DNA from: Alloalcanivorax marinus
GTDB lineage: Bacteria; Pseudomonadota; Gammaproteobacteria; Pseudomonadales; Alcanivoracaceae
Length of the DNA stretch: 64,000 bases
Assembly: GCF_016785095.1 (NCBI RefSeq)
Contig: NZ_JAEKJB010000002.1
Location: 434,001-498,000, forward strand
Reading direction: 5' to 3'
In this document: in pieces, positions 48,722 to 57,567 of the stretch
How the letters are laid out: every line of letters begins with the position of its first letter
Numbering within the stretch: the stretch's first letter is position 1
Position numbers and translations under genes: made by a program
Notes under the pieces: model-generated
Database searches by the model: none
Seen by the model: the letters and a program-made list of their open reading frames with translations, nothing else
Told to the model about the DNA's origin: nothing

Positions 48722-49903
48722 TCATTCCCGCTCAAACACCATGCCCGCCGCTTGCAGGCGCTCGATCAGGCGATCGCCCAAAGCCATCACCGGCGTTACC
48801 ACGCCGGTGTGATCCGGCGGCGTGGTGTCCAGCCCCAGCCCCATCACCGTTTCCGAGAGCATCTTGGCGGTCTCGTCATAACCGGGGTCGCCGCCGGCCA
48901 CCCGGCAACGCACCTCGGTGTCGCCGCAACGGCCCCGCAACCGTACCTGGAACCAGGACCGGGCCCGGGTGGCCGGGTCCGGTCCGACTCCGGCGGGGCG
49001 GCTTTTCAGCAGGCGGCGGCGTAGCGGGCCGATCTGCGCGGCGAGCACCAGGCCGCCCACGCCGGCGGCCCCGCCGACCAGCTTGGGCAGGCTGGATGTA
49101 ACCAGATAGTGGCCGTAACGGAACGACGGCCCGTAGTCCTCGATGGCCCGCGCCGAACGCATCACCACCAGCGGGTCGATGGTCGGCATGGGCGCCAGCC
49201 AGCCACCCAGCTCGTCGTCCTTGCGCGGCCGCATTGACAGGGCTCCCACCGGGCGCGGGTACCACCGTTGCAGCCGGCTTTGGGCATCGCGCAGCCGGTC
49301 GCGGTTGGCCCGGGGCCGGGCGAAGGCCTCCAGGGCGGAGTGCCAGGTGCCGCCGGAGAAGGAGCCCGAGAACGACACCGCTCCTTCCAGCGTCACCGGA
49401 GCGTTCAGGCGCCCGCCGTGGGCCTTTTCCAGCTCCCGCACGGTGAACAGGGCCCCGGCGTCGTAGGGAATGGAATCAAATCCGCAGCAATTGACGATGG
49501 CGCAGCCGGCTTTTTGCGCCGCCTCGTGATAGCGCGGGATCAGGGTATTCACGAATTCCGGTTCGCCGGTAAGATCGCAGTAGTGGGTGCCATGCTCCAC
49601 GCAGGCACGCACCAGCGGCTCGCCATAACGTACATAGGGGCCGACGGTGGTCGCCACGGCGCGGGTTTGGGCGGCCAGTTCCGCCAGGCTCAACGGGTCG
49701 CCGCTGTCCGCTTGCAGCAGGGCAGGGGCGTCGGCGGTGCCCTCCAGGCCGGCGGCCACCTGTTCCAGACGGGCGCGGTCGCGACCGGCCAGGGCCCAGG
49801 GGGTGCCGGAGGGCAGATGGCGGGATAAATAGTGGGCGGTGAGTCCACCGGTGAAGCCGGTGGCGCCGAACAGGACCACCGCGTAGGGGCGGGATGTGGC
49901 CAT
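48722..49903 (-). CDS. saccharopine dehydrogenase-like NAD(P) oxidoreductase
   Basis: 393 residues. Rossmann motif GATGFTGGLTAHYL is near 13-26. TTVGPYVRYGEPLVRACVEHGTHYCDLTGE, split here as TTVGPYVRYGEPLV and HGTHYCDLTGEPEF, is characteristic of the SCCPDH/trans-acting enoyl-reductase-like group, as is NCCGFDSIPYDAGA. These proteins are related to saccharopine dehydrogenase but the bacterial members are probably lipid-modifying reductases, not lysine enzymes. Ends convergent with the tandem hydrolases. Confidence 0.85.
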   Translation of the reverse strand: MATSRPYAVVLFGATGFTGGLTAHYLSRHLPSGTPWALAGRDRARLEQVAAGLEGTADAPALLQADSGDPLSLAELAAQTRAVATTVGPYVRYGEPLVRACVEHGTHYCDLTGEPEFVNTLIPRYHEAAQKAGCAIVNCCGFDSIPYDAGALFTVRELEKAHGGRLNAPVTLEGAVSFSGSFSGGTWHSALEAFARPRANRDRLRDAQSRLQRWYPRPVGALSMRPRKDDELGGWLAPMPTIDPLVVMRSARAIEDYGPSFRYGHYLVTSSLPKLVGGAAGVGGLVLAAQIGPLRRRLLKSRPAGVGPDPATRARSWFQVRLRGRCGDTEVRCRVAGGDPGYDETAKMLSETVMGLGLDTTPPDHTGVVTPVMALGDRLIERLQAAGMVFERE

Positions 49904-50012
49904 GGAGCCTCCTTGAAGGGGGGAAGTGGCATTGGCTGTGACGGCAGTGTAGCGTTGCCGGCCCGGGCTGGCCCATGACCGTACCGCCCGGGTTTTGCAT
50001 TCGGGAGAGAAT

Positions 50013-50522
50013 ATGGAAGAGAAAGTCGAACGCCGCTATCCGGTGAACGTGGAAGAGCTGTACGCGATTCTCACCAGCAAGGCGTTTTTCGAACAGCGCT
50101 ATGCCTGGGGAAAGGTGGAGGATTACCGTTTCGAGGCCTTCGAACCCCAAGGCGACGGCTTCCTGATCCGCATCGTGCAGCCCATGGCGATCCGCCTGGA
50201 CAAGGTGCCGGGCTTCGCCCGCAAGTTTCTGCCCGAGCAGGCGGAACTGACCACCGAATTCCGTTGGCACCCGGCCAGCGGTGGCTACCAGGCGGAGTAC
50301 CGCTTCGTGCTCGGCCATGTGCCGGTGAAGGTGGGCGGCACCATGACCCTGCGCCAGGATGGTGACCAGGCGTTGCAGAGCACCCGGGTGGCGGTGAAAT
50401 CCTCGGTGCCGCTGGTGGGCCGCAAGCTGGAGAGTTTGATCGCGGAACGCTTCGAGCAGGCCCTGGAGGGGGACTACCGCCACACCATCCGTTACATCGA
50501 GGAGCACCACGACGCCGGTTAA
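50013..50522 (+). CDS. DUF2505 family protein
   Basis: 169 residues from the ATG at 50013, preceded by CGGGAGAG. The YPVNVEELYAILTSKAFFEQRYAWG start and the alternating strands (LIRIVQPMAIRLDKVPGFARKF) fit the START/SRPBCC-like DUF2505 fold with a helical C-terminal cap. Such folds bind hydrophobic ligands; none is known here. Its TAA stop forms the outer end of the 75-bp palindrome at 50520-50594. Confidence 0.8.
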   Translation: MEEKVERRYPVNVEELYAILTSKAFFEQRYAWGKVEDYRFEAFEPQGDGFLIRIVQPMAIRLDKVPGFARKFLPEQAELTTEFRWHPASGGYQAEYRFVLGHVPVKVGGTMTLRQDGDQALQSTRVAVKSSVPLVGRKLESLIAERFEQALEGDYRHTIRYIEEHHDAG

Positions 50523-50594
50523 GGAGCCTCTGAATAACGCCTTGCGCACTTCAGGCCACGCTGAGCACGTAAGGCGTTGTTCAGAGGCTCCTTA
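50520..50594. repeat. 75-bp near-perfect palindrome from stop codon to stop codon
   Basis: Left arm 50520-50543 and right arm 50571-50594 are 24 bases each with a single mismatch. The loop is 27 bases. The first three bases are the TAA stop of the DUF2505 gene, the last three (TTA) are the stop of the convergent SDR gene. There is no T-run. The outer part GGAGCCTCTGAA looks like an insertion-sequence terminal repeat, so this may be a small MITE-like element or a bidirectional structural terminator. Confidence 0.85.
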
Positions 50595-51398
50595 GGAATG
50601 GCGGCGCAGCCGCCGGGCCTGTTCCATCATCTTTTTCACGAACCAGCGCGGGCGCCAGCGCTTGCGGCGCCAGGCCCGTTTCGCTTCCGGCTGTGGAAAA
50701 ATATGCAGCGGTCGCCCGGGCAGCGCCTGGAGAATGCGTTCGGCGACCGCGCCGGCGGATTCCGGCGCCCGCTCCAGGGCCCGCTGCAGCCGCGCCCGGC
50801 TGAGGGCATCGGCGGCCGGCATGCGGCGGCCCAATTCGCTGGGGAACAGGTCCGGGCATACCACCGAGACGTGAATATTCAGCGGCGACAGCTCCGCCGC
50901 CAGGGCCTCGCTGAGACGGATCAGGGCGGCGTTGCAGGCCACGTAGCCGGCCATGCCCGGTGGCGCGGTGATGCCGGCCAGGGCCGCCACGTTGACCAGA
51001 TGGCCGTGGCCCTGGCGCTTCATCAGGGTCAGCGCGGCCTGGCAGCCATGCACCGCGCCCATGACATTGACCCGCCAGAGTTGATCCCAGCCGCTCTCGT
51101 CCAGGGCCTCGAAGGGCCCGGCGGCGGCCAGCCCGGCGTTATTGATCACCACGTCCAGGCGCTCCCAGCGCCGCTGGATGCGTTCCACCGCCTGGCGCAG
51201 GTCGCGCTCCCGGCTTACGTCCGCGGCCAGGAACAGCACCTCGCCGCCGGCCTGACGCAGTTGCTCGGTCAGCGCCTGGCCGGCGGCTTCCTCCCGGTCC
51301 AGCAGGGCGACCCGGTAATCGCCCACGGCGCGCTCGGCCAGAGCCCGGCCCAGGCCGTGGGCGGCGCCGGTGATCAGCATCACGGGATGGCCCTTCAT
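50592..51398 (-). CDS. short-chain dehydrogenase/reductase
   Basis: 268 residues from the ATG at 51398 (MKGHPVMLITGAAHG); frame further upstream is a shadow of the symporter gene. Rossmann TGAAHGLG is at 10-17 and NNAGLAAAG near 88. The catalytic region reads VAALAGITAPPGMAGYVACNAA: the usual Ser is replaced by Ala/Leu context and Tyr159-type YxxxN replaces YxxxK. The missing YxxxK lysine (here Asn) is odd and may mean altered or lost catalysis. It starts three bases after the symporter stop, so it is coupled to it. The C-terminus is unusually basic (RRKRWRPRWFVKKMMEQ). Confidence 0.82.
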   Translation of the reverse strand: MKGHPVMLITGAAHGLGRALAERAVGDYRVALLDREEAAGQALTEQLRQAGGEVLFLAADVSRERDLRQAVERIQRRWERLDVVINNAGLAAAGPFEALDESGWDQLWRVNVMGAVHGCQAALTLMKRQGHGHLVNVAALAGITAPPGMAGYVACNAALIRLSEALAAELSPLNIHVSVVCPDLFPSELGRRMPAADALSRARLQRALERAPESAGAVAERILQALPGRPLHIFPQPEAKRAWRRKRWRPRWFVKKMMEQARRLRRHS

Positions 51399-51400
51399 TT

Positions 51401-52690
51401 TCAGAGTGGGTCCGCGTCCAGCTCGCGCATCGGCGAGCGCAGCACGTCTCCCTCGCCCTCGCTGCGCGCCAGCAGCACCGCGCCGACGCTGTCGCCCCAC
51501 ACGTTCACCGCGGTGCGGCACATGTCCAGCAGCCGGTCGGTGACCAGAATCAGACCGATCGCCTCCGCCGGCAGGCCAATCACGCCCAGGATCACGGTGA
51601 TCGCCACCAGACTGGCGGCGGGGATGCTGGCCACCCCGATGGAGGTGAGCAGGGCGGTCAGCACGATCACGAACTGGGTGGTCAGGCTCAGATCCAGACC
51701 GTAGGCCTGGGCGATGAAAATCGCCGCCACGCATTCATACAGAGCGGTGCCGTCCATGTTGACGGTGGCGCCCAGCGGCAGTACGAAGCTGGCGGTGCGG
51801 TTGGACACTCCGGAGCGTTTCTCCACGCATTCCATGCTCAGCGGCAGGGTGGCCGCCGAACTGGCGGAAGAGAAGGCGGTGAGCAGCGCCGGAGTCATGG
51901 CCTGCAGGTGGCGCCACGGTGAACGCTTGGCGAGAAAACGGATCAACAGCGGCATCACCACGAACATGTGCAGCCCCAGGGCCAGCAGTACGGTGATGAA
52001 GAACAGGGCCAGCGGCTCCACCGCGTCCAGCCCGGTGCGGGTCACGGTGGCGGCGATCAGCCCGAACACGCCCAGCGGCGCGAAGCGGATGATCACCATG
52101 GTGATGCGCAGCACCACCTGGTAGATGCCTTCCACGGTCTGGCGCAGGTGCTCGCCGGGGGCGCCGCCCAGGGTGCGCAGGAAGTAACCGAAGAACAGGG
52201 AGAACACGATCAGCCCCAGCATCTGGGTCTCGGCGGCGGCCTGGAACAGATTCGGTGGCAGCAGCTGGCGCAGGATCTCCGTGAAGTCCGCCGCGCCACG
52301 GCCCTCGATGCTTTGCAGCGCCTGGTCGGTTTCCTTGGCCAGGCCGAGCAGATCCTTGGCCGGTTGCCCGTCGATGACGCCGGGCACGATCAGGTTGACC
52401 ACCACCAGCCCGACCAGGATGGCGATCAGGCTGGTGGCGAGATAGAACACCACGGTCTTGGCGCCCAGACGACCCAGGTTGTCGTCGTCGCCGACATTGA
52501 TCATGCCGCTTATGATCGCCGTGGTGATCAGAGGCACCACCACCATCTTCAAGGCGTTGATGAACAACTCGCCGACCAGGTCGTAGGCGGGCAGCAACGG
52601 CAGGCCCAGCAGCCGGGTGCCTTCGGAGGTGACCGCGCCGGCCAGACCGCCCAGCACCATGGCCAGAAAAATCTGGTGATGTAATTTCAT
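51401..52690 (-). CDS. dicarboxylate/amino acid:cation symporter (DAACS family)
   Basis: 429 residues with eight predicted membrane helices and two re-entrant loops. The serine-rich loop is SSASSAATLPLSMECVE, the substrate/Na motif is NMDGTALYE, and the C-terminal motif is DRLLDMCRTAVNVWGD. These are diagnostic for GltP/DctA-type transporters of glutamate, aspartate or C4-dicarboxylates. Substrate cannot be fixed from these motifs alone. It is followed by a coupled SDR gene. Confidence 0.93.
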   Translation of the reverse strand: MKLHHQIFLAMVLGGLAGAVTSEGTRLLGLPLLPAYDLVGELFINALKMVVVPLITTAIISGMINVGDDDNLGRLGAKTVVFYLATSLIAILVGLVVVNLIVPGVIDGQPAKDLLGLAKETDQALQSIEGRGAADFTEILRQLLPPNLFQAAAETQMLGLIVFSLFFGYFLRTLGGAPGEHLRQTVEGIYQVVLRITMVIIRFAPLGVFGLIAATVTRTGLDAVEPLALFFITVLLALGLHMFVVMPLLIRFLAKRSPWRHLQAMTPALLTAFSSASSAATLPLSMECVEKRSGVSNRTASFVLPLGATVNMDGTALYECVAAIFIAQAYGLDLSLTTQFVIVLTALLTSIGVASIPAASLVAITVILGVIGLPAEAIGLILVTDRLLDMCRTAVNVWGDSVGAVLLARSEGEGDVLRSPMRELDADPL

Positions 52691-52761
52691 TCAGCGGCCC
52701 TTCACGCCGGTAGGAACCGGCAAGCTTAAAGACCCGGTGGAACCCTTGGCAACCCGCCCGG

Positions 52762-53379
52762 CTAGAGCAGGGTACCGAGAGCGCCGCCCAGCTCCGGCCG
52801 GTCCCGGCGTACCTGGTCGGCGGCGGCCTTGAGCAGACGGTCCGCGCGCACCGGGCCGAAACGCTCGCACAGCAGCACGTAGCCACGGTTGACCAGCGCC
52901 GCCAGGGTGCCCCGGTCCAGGGGGATCAGATCGGCGCGGGGGTGATTGAACCAGTATTCCACCCCCTGGCGGTGATCGTCGGGCAACCCGGCACGGCGCA
53001 GGTCGGTGAGCTGGTCGAGCCGTAGCTGGCTGGCCTCGGCTTCGTTGAGTTGCGCCCAGAGCGCGCTCATCAATGCCTGGAACGCCGCCGTGCAGGGATG
53101 TCCGGCGGCGTTGGCCCGCTCCGGGTGGGCCAGCGGATCGGCGGCCAGGCGGCGTTCCGGCAACGACATGGCCTGCACCAGGTTGAGATGCAGGTCGTGG
53201 CGTCGCCCGGCCAGGTCGAAGCGCTTGCACAGGTCGCTCACATAGCCCTGTAGGGAAAAGCGTGGCCGGTCGGCGTATTCGCGCTGCCACAGGGCCACCG
53301 CCTCGACCACGTCCCGGGCGTCCAGGTAGGGCGCCAAACCGGTGGCCAGGGCCCGGCGGCGGCGCTCCTCCGGGCTCAT
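52762..53379 (-). CDS. unknown protein co-transcribed with the ammonium transporter
   Basis: 205 residues, mainly helical, with no signal or membrane segment. Its start overlaps the ammonium transporter stop by four bases (ATGA). Visible features are a basic start (SPEERRRRALATGL), a Tyr/Asp patch (LAPYLDARDVVEAVALWQRE) and conserved-looking GVEYWFNHPRADLIPLDRGT. I do not recognise a family. Coupling to amt under a sigma-54 promoter suggests a nitrogen-related role. Confidence 0.75.
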   Translation of the reverse strand: MSPEERRRRALATGLAPYLDARDVVEAVALWQREYADRPRFSLQGYVSDLCKRFDLAGRRHDLHLNLVQAMSLPERRLAADPLAHPERANAAGHPCTAAFQALMSALWAQLNEAEASQLRLDQLTDLRRAGLPDDHRQGVEYWFNHPRADLIPLDRGTLAALVNRGYVLLCERFGPVRADRLLKAAADQVRRDRPELGGALGTLL

Positions 53380-54674
53380 GGCCGGGTCTCCAGGCCGTCG
53401 GCCACCTCCGCGTCATAGAGATGGGGCTGGGCGAATTCCGGGTAGCCCAGTTCCGCGTGCTCGCTGACGTCCAGGCCCCGTTGTTCATGTAAGGGCGGCG
53501 CCCGCAGGCCGGCGGTGAGCGATACCACCATGTACAGAATCAGCGCCACGAAGAAGGCCCAGGCGAAGGCCACCACGATGCCCAACAGTTGCACCGTGAT
53601 GCGCTGGGGGTCGAACAGGTCGCCGCTGTAGAACAGGCCCGCCGCCAGGGTGCCCCAGGCGCCGGCGAAGGCGTGCACCGGCACCGCCGAGACCACGTCG
53701 TCGAGTTTCAGCGACAGCAGCATACGACTGCCCGGGCCCACCAGCAGCCCGGCGATCAGCCCGGTGAGCACGGCGAAGCCCGGTACCATGGTGGCGCACC
53801 CGGCGGTGATGCCCACCAGGCCGGCCAGGCTGCCGTTGACGGTCTCGGTGAGTAACACCGGCCGCCGGGTCAGTAAGCGGTACAGGGCCGCCCCCAGCGC
53901 GCCGGCGGCGGCGGCCAGCTGGGTGTTCAGGTTGATCAGCGCGATGTCCACGCTGGCGCCCACCGTGGAGCCGCCGTTGAAGCCGAACCAGCCGAACCAC
54001 AGCAGAAAGCCCCCCAGGGCCACGAAGGACAGGTTGTGGCCGCGGATTTCCCGGGCCTGGCCCTGGTTGTCGAAGCGGCCCAGGCGCGGCCCCACCACCA
54101 GGATGCCGGCCAGGGCACACCAGCCGCCGACGCTGTGGACCACGGTGGAACCGGCGAAGTCCACGAAGCCCAGGCGGGCCAGCCAGCCGTTGCCGTTCCA
54201 GGCCCAGTTGCCGAACAACGGATAGATCACGCCGGTGATCACCACCGCTCCGGTCAGGTAACCCAGGTAGCGGGTGCGTTCGGCCATGGCGCCGGAGGCG
54301 ATGGTGGCGGCGGTGGCCGCGAACATGAGCTGGAACAGCAGCAGGGTCCACAGGTCGCTGTCGCCCTGACTGGGCGCGAACAGGCTCTGGCCCACCCAGC
54401 CGCTGGGATTGGCGCCGAACATCAGGCCAAAGCCCAGGGCCCAGAACGCCAGGGTGCCCACGCACAGGTCCATATAGTTCTTCATGACCACGTTGATGGC
54501 GTTCTTGGCGCGGCTCAGGCCGCTTTCCAGCAGCGCGAAGCCGGCCTGCATGAGGAATACCAGCGCCGCGGCGATGGCCACCCAGACCACGTCGGCGCCG
54601 GAATATTCCAGGGTGTCGGCCAGGCCCGGCACGGGCACAACCAGAAGGGCGAAGAAGATGGCGCGTCGTTCCAT
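53376..54674 (-). CDS. amtB: ammonium transporter (Amt family)
   Basis: 432 residues from the ATG at 54674, with GAGGGGG upstream. It has an N-terminal signal (FFALLVVPVPGLA) followed by eleven helices. Hallmarks are SGLSRAKNAINVVMKN, the twin-His pore region GSTVVHSVGGW and VHAFAGAWG, and NGSLAGLVGITAG. It conducts ammonium/ammonia inward. There is no glnK beside it, unlike the usual glnK-amtB pair; instead an unknown gene overlaps its 3' end. A sigma-54 site lies upstream. Confidence 0.95.
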   Translation of the reverse strand: MERRAIFFALLVVPVPGLADTLEYSGADVVWVAIAAALVFLMQAGFALLESGLSRAKNAINVVMKNYMDLCVGTLAFWALGFGLMFGANPSGWVGQSLFAPSQGDSDLWTLLLFQLMFAATAATIASGAMAERTRYLGYLTGAVVITGVIYPLFGNWAWNGNGWLARLGFVDFAGSTVVHSVGGWCALAGILVVGPRLGRFDNQGQAREIRGHNLSFVALGGFLLWFGWFGFNGGSTVGASVDIALINLNTQLAAAAGALGAALYRLLTRRPVLLTETVNGSLAGLVGITAGCATMVPGFAVLTGLIAGLLVGPGSRMLLSLKLDDVVSAVPVHAFAGAWGTLAAGLFYSGDLFDPQRITVQLLGIVVAFAWAFFVALILYMVVSLTAGLRAPPLHEQRGLDVSEHAELGYPEFAQPHLYDAEVADGLETRP

Positions 54675-54708
54675 GAGACCCCCTCGATCGTATTGTCGAG
54701 GGGAGCGC

Positions 54709-54725
54709 TGCAACGGCTATGCCAA
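54709..54725 (-). promoter_or_regulatory. sigma-54 promoter of the ammonium transporter operon
   Basis: The minus strand reads TTGGCATAGCCGTTGCA, with GG and GC exactly 12 bases apart as required at -24/-12 of RpoN promoters. The predicted start lies about 25 bases before the ATG. This fits NtrC-type nitrogen control; no clear NtrC site was found upstream. Confidence 0.75.
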
Positions 54726-54854
54726 GGTGTGCAAGGCCGGTTCAGGCCGCCCGGCGCCGGGGGTGGCATGGCGGCTTGCGCGAAGATGGGGCGCCGCCGG
54801 CGGCTGGCGGCGTCAGTGCTTCAGGACAGGGCAGGGCCAGGACAGGGCGGGGAC

Positions 54855-55355
54855 TCAGGAGAGAGCGGGGGACCAGGCGCCGGCCATTGCCAGTTCCGGC
54901 TCGCACAGGGCGAGAATCTGCTGGTACTGGCGGTCGGTGATGTGCTGAATGGACAGACGCGGGCGAATCACCAGTTCCATATCGGCGAATTCCGCGCGCT
55001 GGCGCATCTCCGAGAGCGGCAGTGGCTGCTTATAGGTGGTCACGTAGCGCACATCCACCTGGTACCAGCGAGGCATGTCCTCGCTGCTGCGCGGATCGAA
55101 GCCGGCATGGTCCGGGTTGAACTGGGTCGGGTCCGGGTAGGGCGCGGAGGTCACCCGGGCCTCGCCGACGATGGACGGATTCTTGCCCCGTGAGTGGTAG
55201 ATCAGCACCCGGTCGCCGTCCTGGATTTCATCGCGCAGGCGGTTGCGTGCCTGGTAGTTGCGGACCCCGTCCCAGCCGGTGGTCTGGTCCGGCGCGGCCC
55301 GCAAATCCTGCAGGCTGAAATCCTTCGGCTCGGTCTTGAATAACCAGGTGCGCAT
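54855..55355 (-). CDS. EVE domain protein (Thy28-like)
   Basis: 166 residues from the ATG at 55355, with TGGAGG upstream. WLFKTEPKDFSLQDL, GWDGVRNYQARN, GDRVLIYHSRGKNPSIVG and the acidic YPDPTQFNPD segment are the EVE fold signature, related to PUA and YTH domains. EVE domains recognise modified bases in nucleic acids. This stand-alone form is common in proteobacteria and of unknown role. It diverges from prmB. Confidence 0.9.
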   Translation of the reverse strand: MRTWLFKTEPKDFSLQDLRAAPDQTTGWDGVRNYQARNRLRDEIQDGDRVLIYHSRGKNPSIVGEARVTSAPYPDPTQFNPDHAGFDPRSSEDMPRWYQVDVRYVTTYKQPLPLSEMRQRAEFADMELVIRPRLSIQHITDRQYQQILALCEPELAMAGAWSPALS

Positions 55356-55512
55356 AGCGTTCCTCCAGGTATGGACCGGCAATGTAACACGTATGGCAAC
55401 AAAGTCATTGTTATTTAATCAATGGTATTTCAATGGATTCAAGGGGTCCGGAAGGCGGAACAGAAAGGCCGGGAATATGATACTCTTGCGCGCTTATTTC
55501 GGAGGCGTAGTC

Positions 55513-56439
55513 GTGATCGAACCCCGCGAACAGCAACAGGCCCAGGCCACACTTCAAACCCCGCGCGATTGCCTGCGCTGGGGGGAATCCGTGCTGCGCC
55601 GGGCCGGTGTTTTTCTCGGCCATGGCACCGACGATCACGGCGATGAATGTCTGGCGCTGCTGCTGCACGTTCTGGCGTTGCCCTCGGACAGCGATTCTCG
55701 CCTGCTGGACGCGCGCCTGCTGCCCGATGAGATCGAGGCATTCGTGGGGCTTATGAAGCGGCGCGTCAACGAGCGGGTGCCGGCGCCGTACCTCACCGGC
55801 GAGGCCTGGTTCTGCGGCCTGCCGTTCCAGGTCGACGAGCGGGTGCTGATTCCCCGTTCGCCGCTGGCGGAGTTGATCGAGGCCCGCTTCCAGCCGTGGC
55901 TGGACCCGGACCGGGTCGAGCGGGTGCTGGATCTGTGCACCGGCAGCGGCTGCATCGCCATTGCCTGCGCCCACGCCCTGGAGACCGCCACCGTGGACGC
56001 CAGCGACCTGTCCGAGGACGCCCTGGCGGTGTGCCGGGCCAATATCGAGGCCCACGGCCTGACCGACCGGGTGCGGGCGATCCAGGCGGACGGGCTGGAT
56101 GGCCTGGACGAGCGCTACGATCTGATCATCTCCAATCCGCCCTATGTGGATGCCGAGGATCTGGCGGCGATGCCCGAGGAGTATCGCCACGAGCCGGAAC
56201 TGGCTCTGGCCTCCGGCGACGATGGTCTGGATTTCACCCGCCGGTTGTTGATCGACGCGCCGGACCATCTCGCCGAGGACGGCGTGCTGATCGTCGAGGT
56301 GGGCAACAGCGACCGCCACGTGATGGCGGCCTGGCCGGAGGTGCCGTTCCTTTGGTTTGAATTCGAGCGCGGCGGGCACGGGGTATTCATGCTCGAGCGC
56401 CGTCAACTGGTAGAATACCGCGATCACTTCACGGGCTGA
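55513..56439 (+). CDS. prmB: ribosomal protein L3 glutamine N5-methyltransferase
   Basis: 308 residues from the GTG at 55513, with GGAGG (55501-55505) at ideal distance; earlier in-frame starts lie over the EVE gene. An N-terminal helical domain is followed by the SAM-binding LDLCTGSGCIAIACA and catalytic NPPYVD. LIPRSPLAELIEARFQPW fits PrmB rather than PrmC (HemK). It methylates a conserved Gln of L3. aroC follows 21 bases later, a linkage common in gammaproteobacteria. Confidence 0.95.
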   Translation: MIEPREQQQAQATLQTPRDCLRWGESVLRRAGVFLGHGTDDHGDECLALLLHVLALPSDSDSRLLDARLLPDEIEAFVGLMKRRVNERVPAPYLTGEAWFCGLPFQVDERVLIPRSPLAELIEARFQPWLDPDRVERVLDLCTGSGCIAIACAHALETATVDASDLSEDALAVCRANIEAHGLTDRVRAIQADGLDGLDERYDLIISNPPYVDAEDLAAMPEEYRHEPELALASGDDGLDFTRRLLIDAPDHLAEDGVLIVEVGNSDRHVMAAWPEVPFLWFEFERGGHGVFMLERRQLVEYRDHFTG

Positions 56440-56460
56440 GCCGCCCTAACGAGGAAGAAT

Positions 56461-57558
56461 ATGGCCGGGAACAGTTTTGGTGAGCGCTTTCGCGTCACCA
56501 CCTTCGGTGAAAGCCACGGCGCCGCTCTCGGCGCCATCGTGGAGGGCTGCCCGCCGGGGCTGGCGCTTAGCGAGGCGGACCTGCAGCATGAGCTGGACCG
56601 ACGCAAGCCCGGCACCAGCCGCTACACCACCCAGCGCAAGGAGCCGGACCAGGTGCGCATCCTGTCCGGCGTGTTCGAAGGCAGGACCACCGGCACCTCC
56701 ATCGGCCTGCTGATCGAAAACACCGATCAGAAATCCAAGGATTACGGCAACATCGCCGCCACCTTCCGGCCCGGCCACGCGGACTACACCTACACCCAGA
56801 AATACGGCTTTCGCGACTATCGCGGCGGCGGTCGCTCCTCGGCCCGGGAAACCGCCATGCGCGTGGCCGCCGGCGCCATCGCCCGCAAGTTCCTGGGCGA
56901 GCACCTGGGCGTGCGGCTGTACGGCGGGGTGGAGCAGATCGGCCCGATCCGCGCCGAGAAATTCGACTGGGACGTGGTCAACACCAACCCCTTCTTCTTC
57001 CCGGACGCGGACAAGATTCCCGCCCTGGAGCAACTGATCAACGACCTGCGCAAGGAAGGGTCATCCATTGGCGCCCGGGTCAGCGTGTACGCGGACAACG
57101 TGCCGCCGGGCTGGGGCGAGCCGGTGTTCGATCGCCTGGACGCGGATCTCGCCAAGGCGCTGATGTCGATCAACGCGGTCAAGGGCGTGGAAATCGGTGA
57201 CGGTTTCGAAGTGGTCAACCAGCGCGGCGAACAGCACCGTGATGAAATCACCCCGCAGGGTTTTCTCAGCAACCACGCCGGCGGCGTGCTCGGCGGCATC
57301 AGTTCCGGGCAGGTGATCCGCGCCAGCCTGGCGCTCAAGCCCACCTCCAGCATCACCATCCCGGGGCGCTCCATCACCCTGGACGGCGAGCCCACCGAGG
57401 TGGTCACCAAGGGCCGCCACGACCCCTGCGTGGGCGTGCGCGCCACCCCCATCGCCGAGGCCATGCTGGCCCTGGTGCTGATGGACCACTACCTGCGCCA
57501 CCGCGCGCAGAACGGAGACGTGACGCCGCCGCTGGCGCCGATCCCCGGCCAGGCCTGA
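56461..57558 (+). CDS. aroC: chorismate synthase
   Basis: 365 residues (E. coli 361). [18 protein letters not shown] at the N-terminus, [34 protein letters not shown] and [18 protein letters not shown] are the family signatures. It converts EPSP to chorismate using reduced FMN, the last shikimate-pathway step. Adjacent to prmB. Confidence 0.98.
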   Translation: MAGNSFGERFRVTTFGESHGAALGAIVEGCPPGLALSEADLQHELDRRKPGTSRYTTQRKEPDQVRILSGVFEGRTTGTSIGLLIENTDQKSKDYGNIAATFRPGHADYTYTQKYGFRDYRGGGRSSARETAMRVAAGAIARKFLGEHLGVRLYGGVEQIGPIRAEKFDWDVVNTNPFFFPDADKIPALEQLINDLRKEGSSIGARVSVYADNVPPGWGEPVFDRLDADLAKALMSINAVKGVEIGDGFEVVNQRGEQHRDEITPQGFLSNHAGGVLGGISSGQVIRASLALKPTSSITIPGRSITLDGEPTEVVTKGRHDPCVGVRATPIAEAMLALVLMDHYLRHRAQNGDVTPPLAPIPGQA

Positions 57559-57567
57559 GGGATCGGC

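Noticed and set aside
55258..55512. N-terminal extension of prmB overlapping the EVE gene
   Set aside because: It is antisense to the EVE protein start, with no PrmB-like residues; GGAGG before the GTG at 55513 decides the start.
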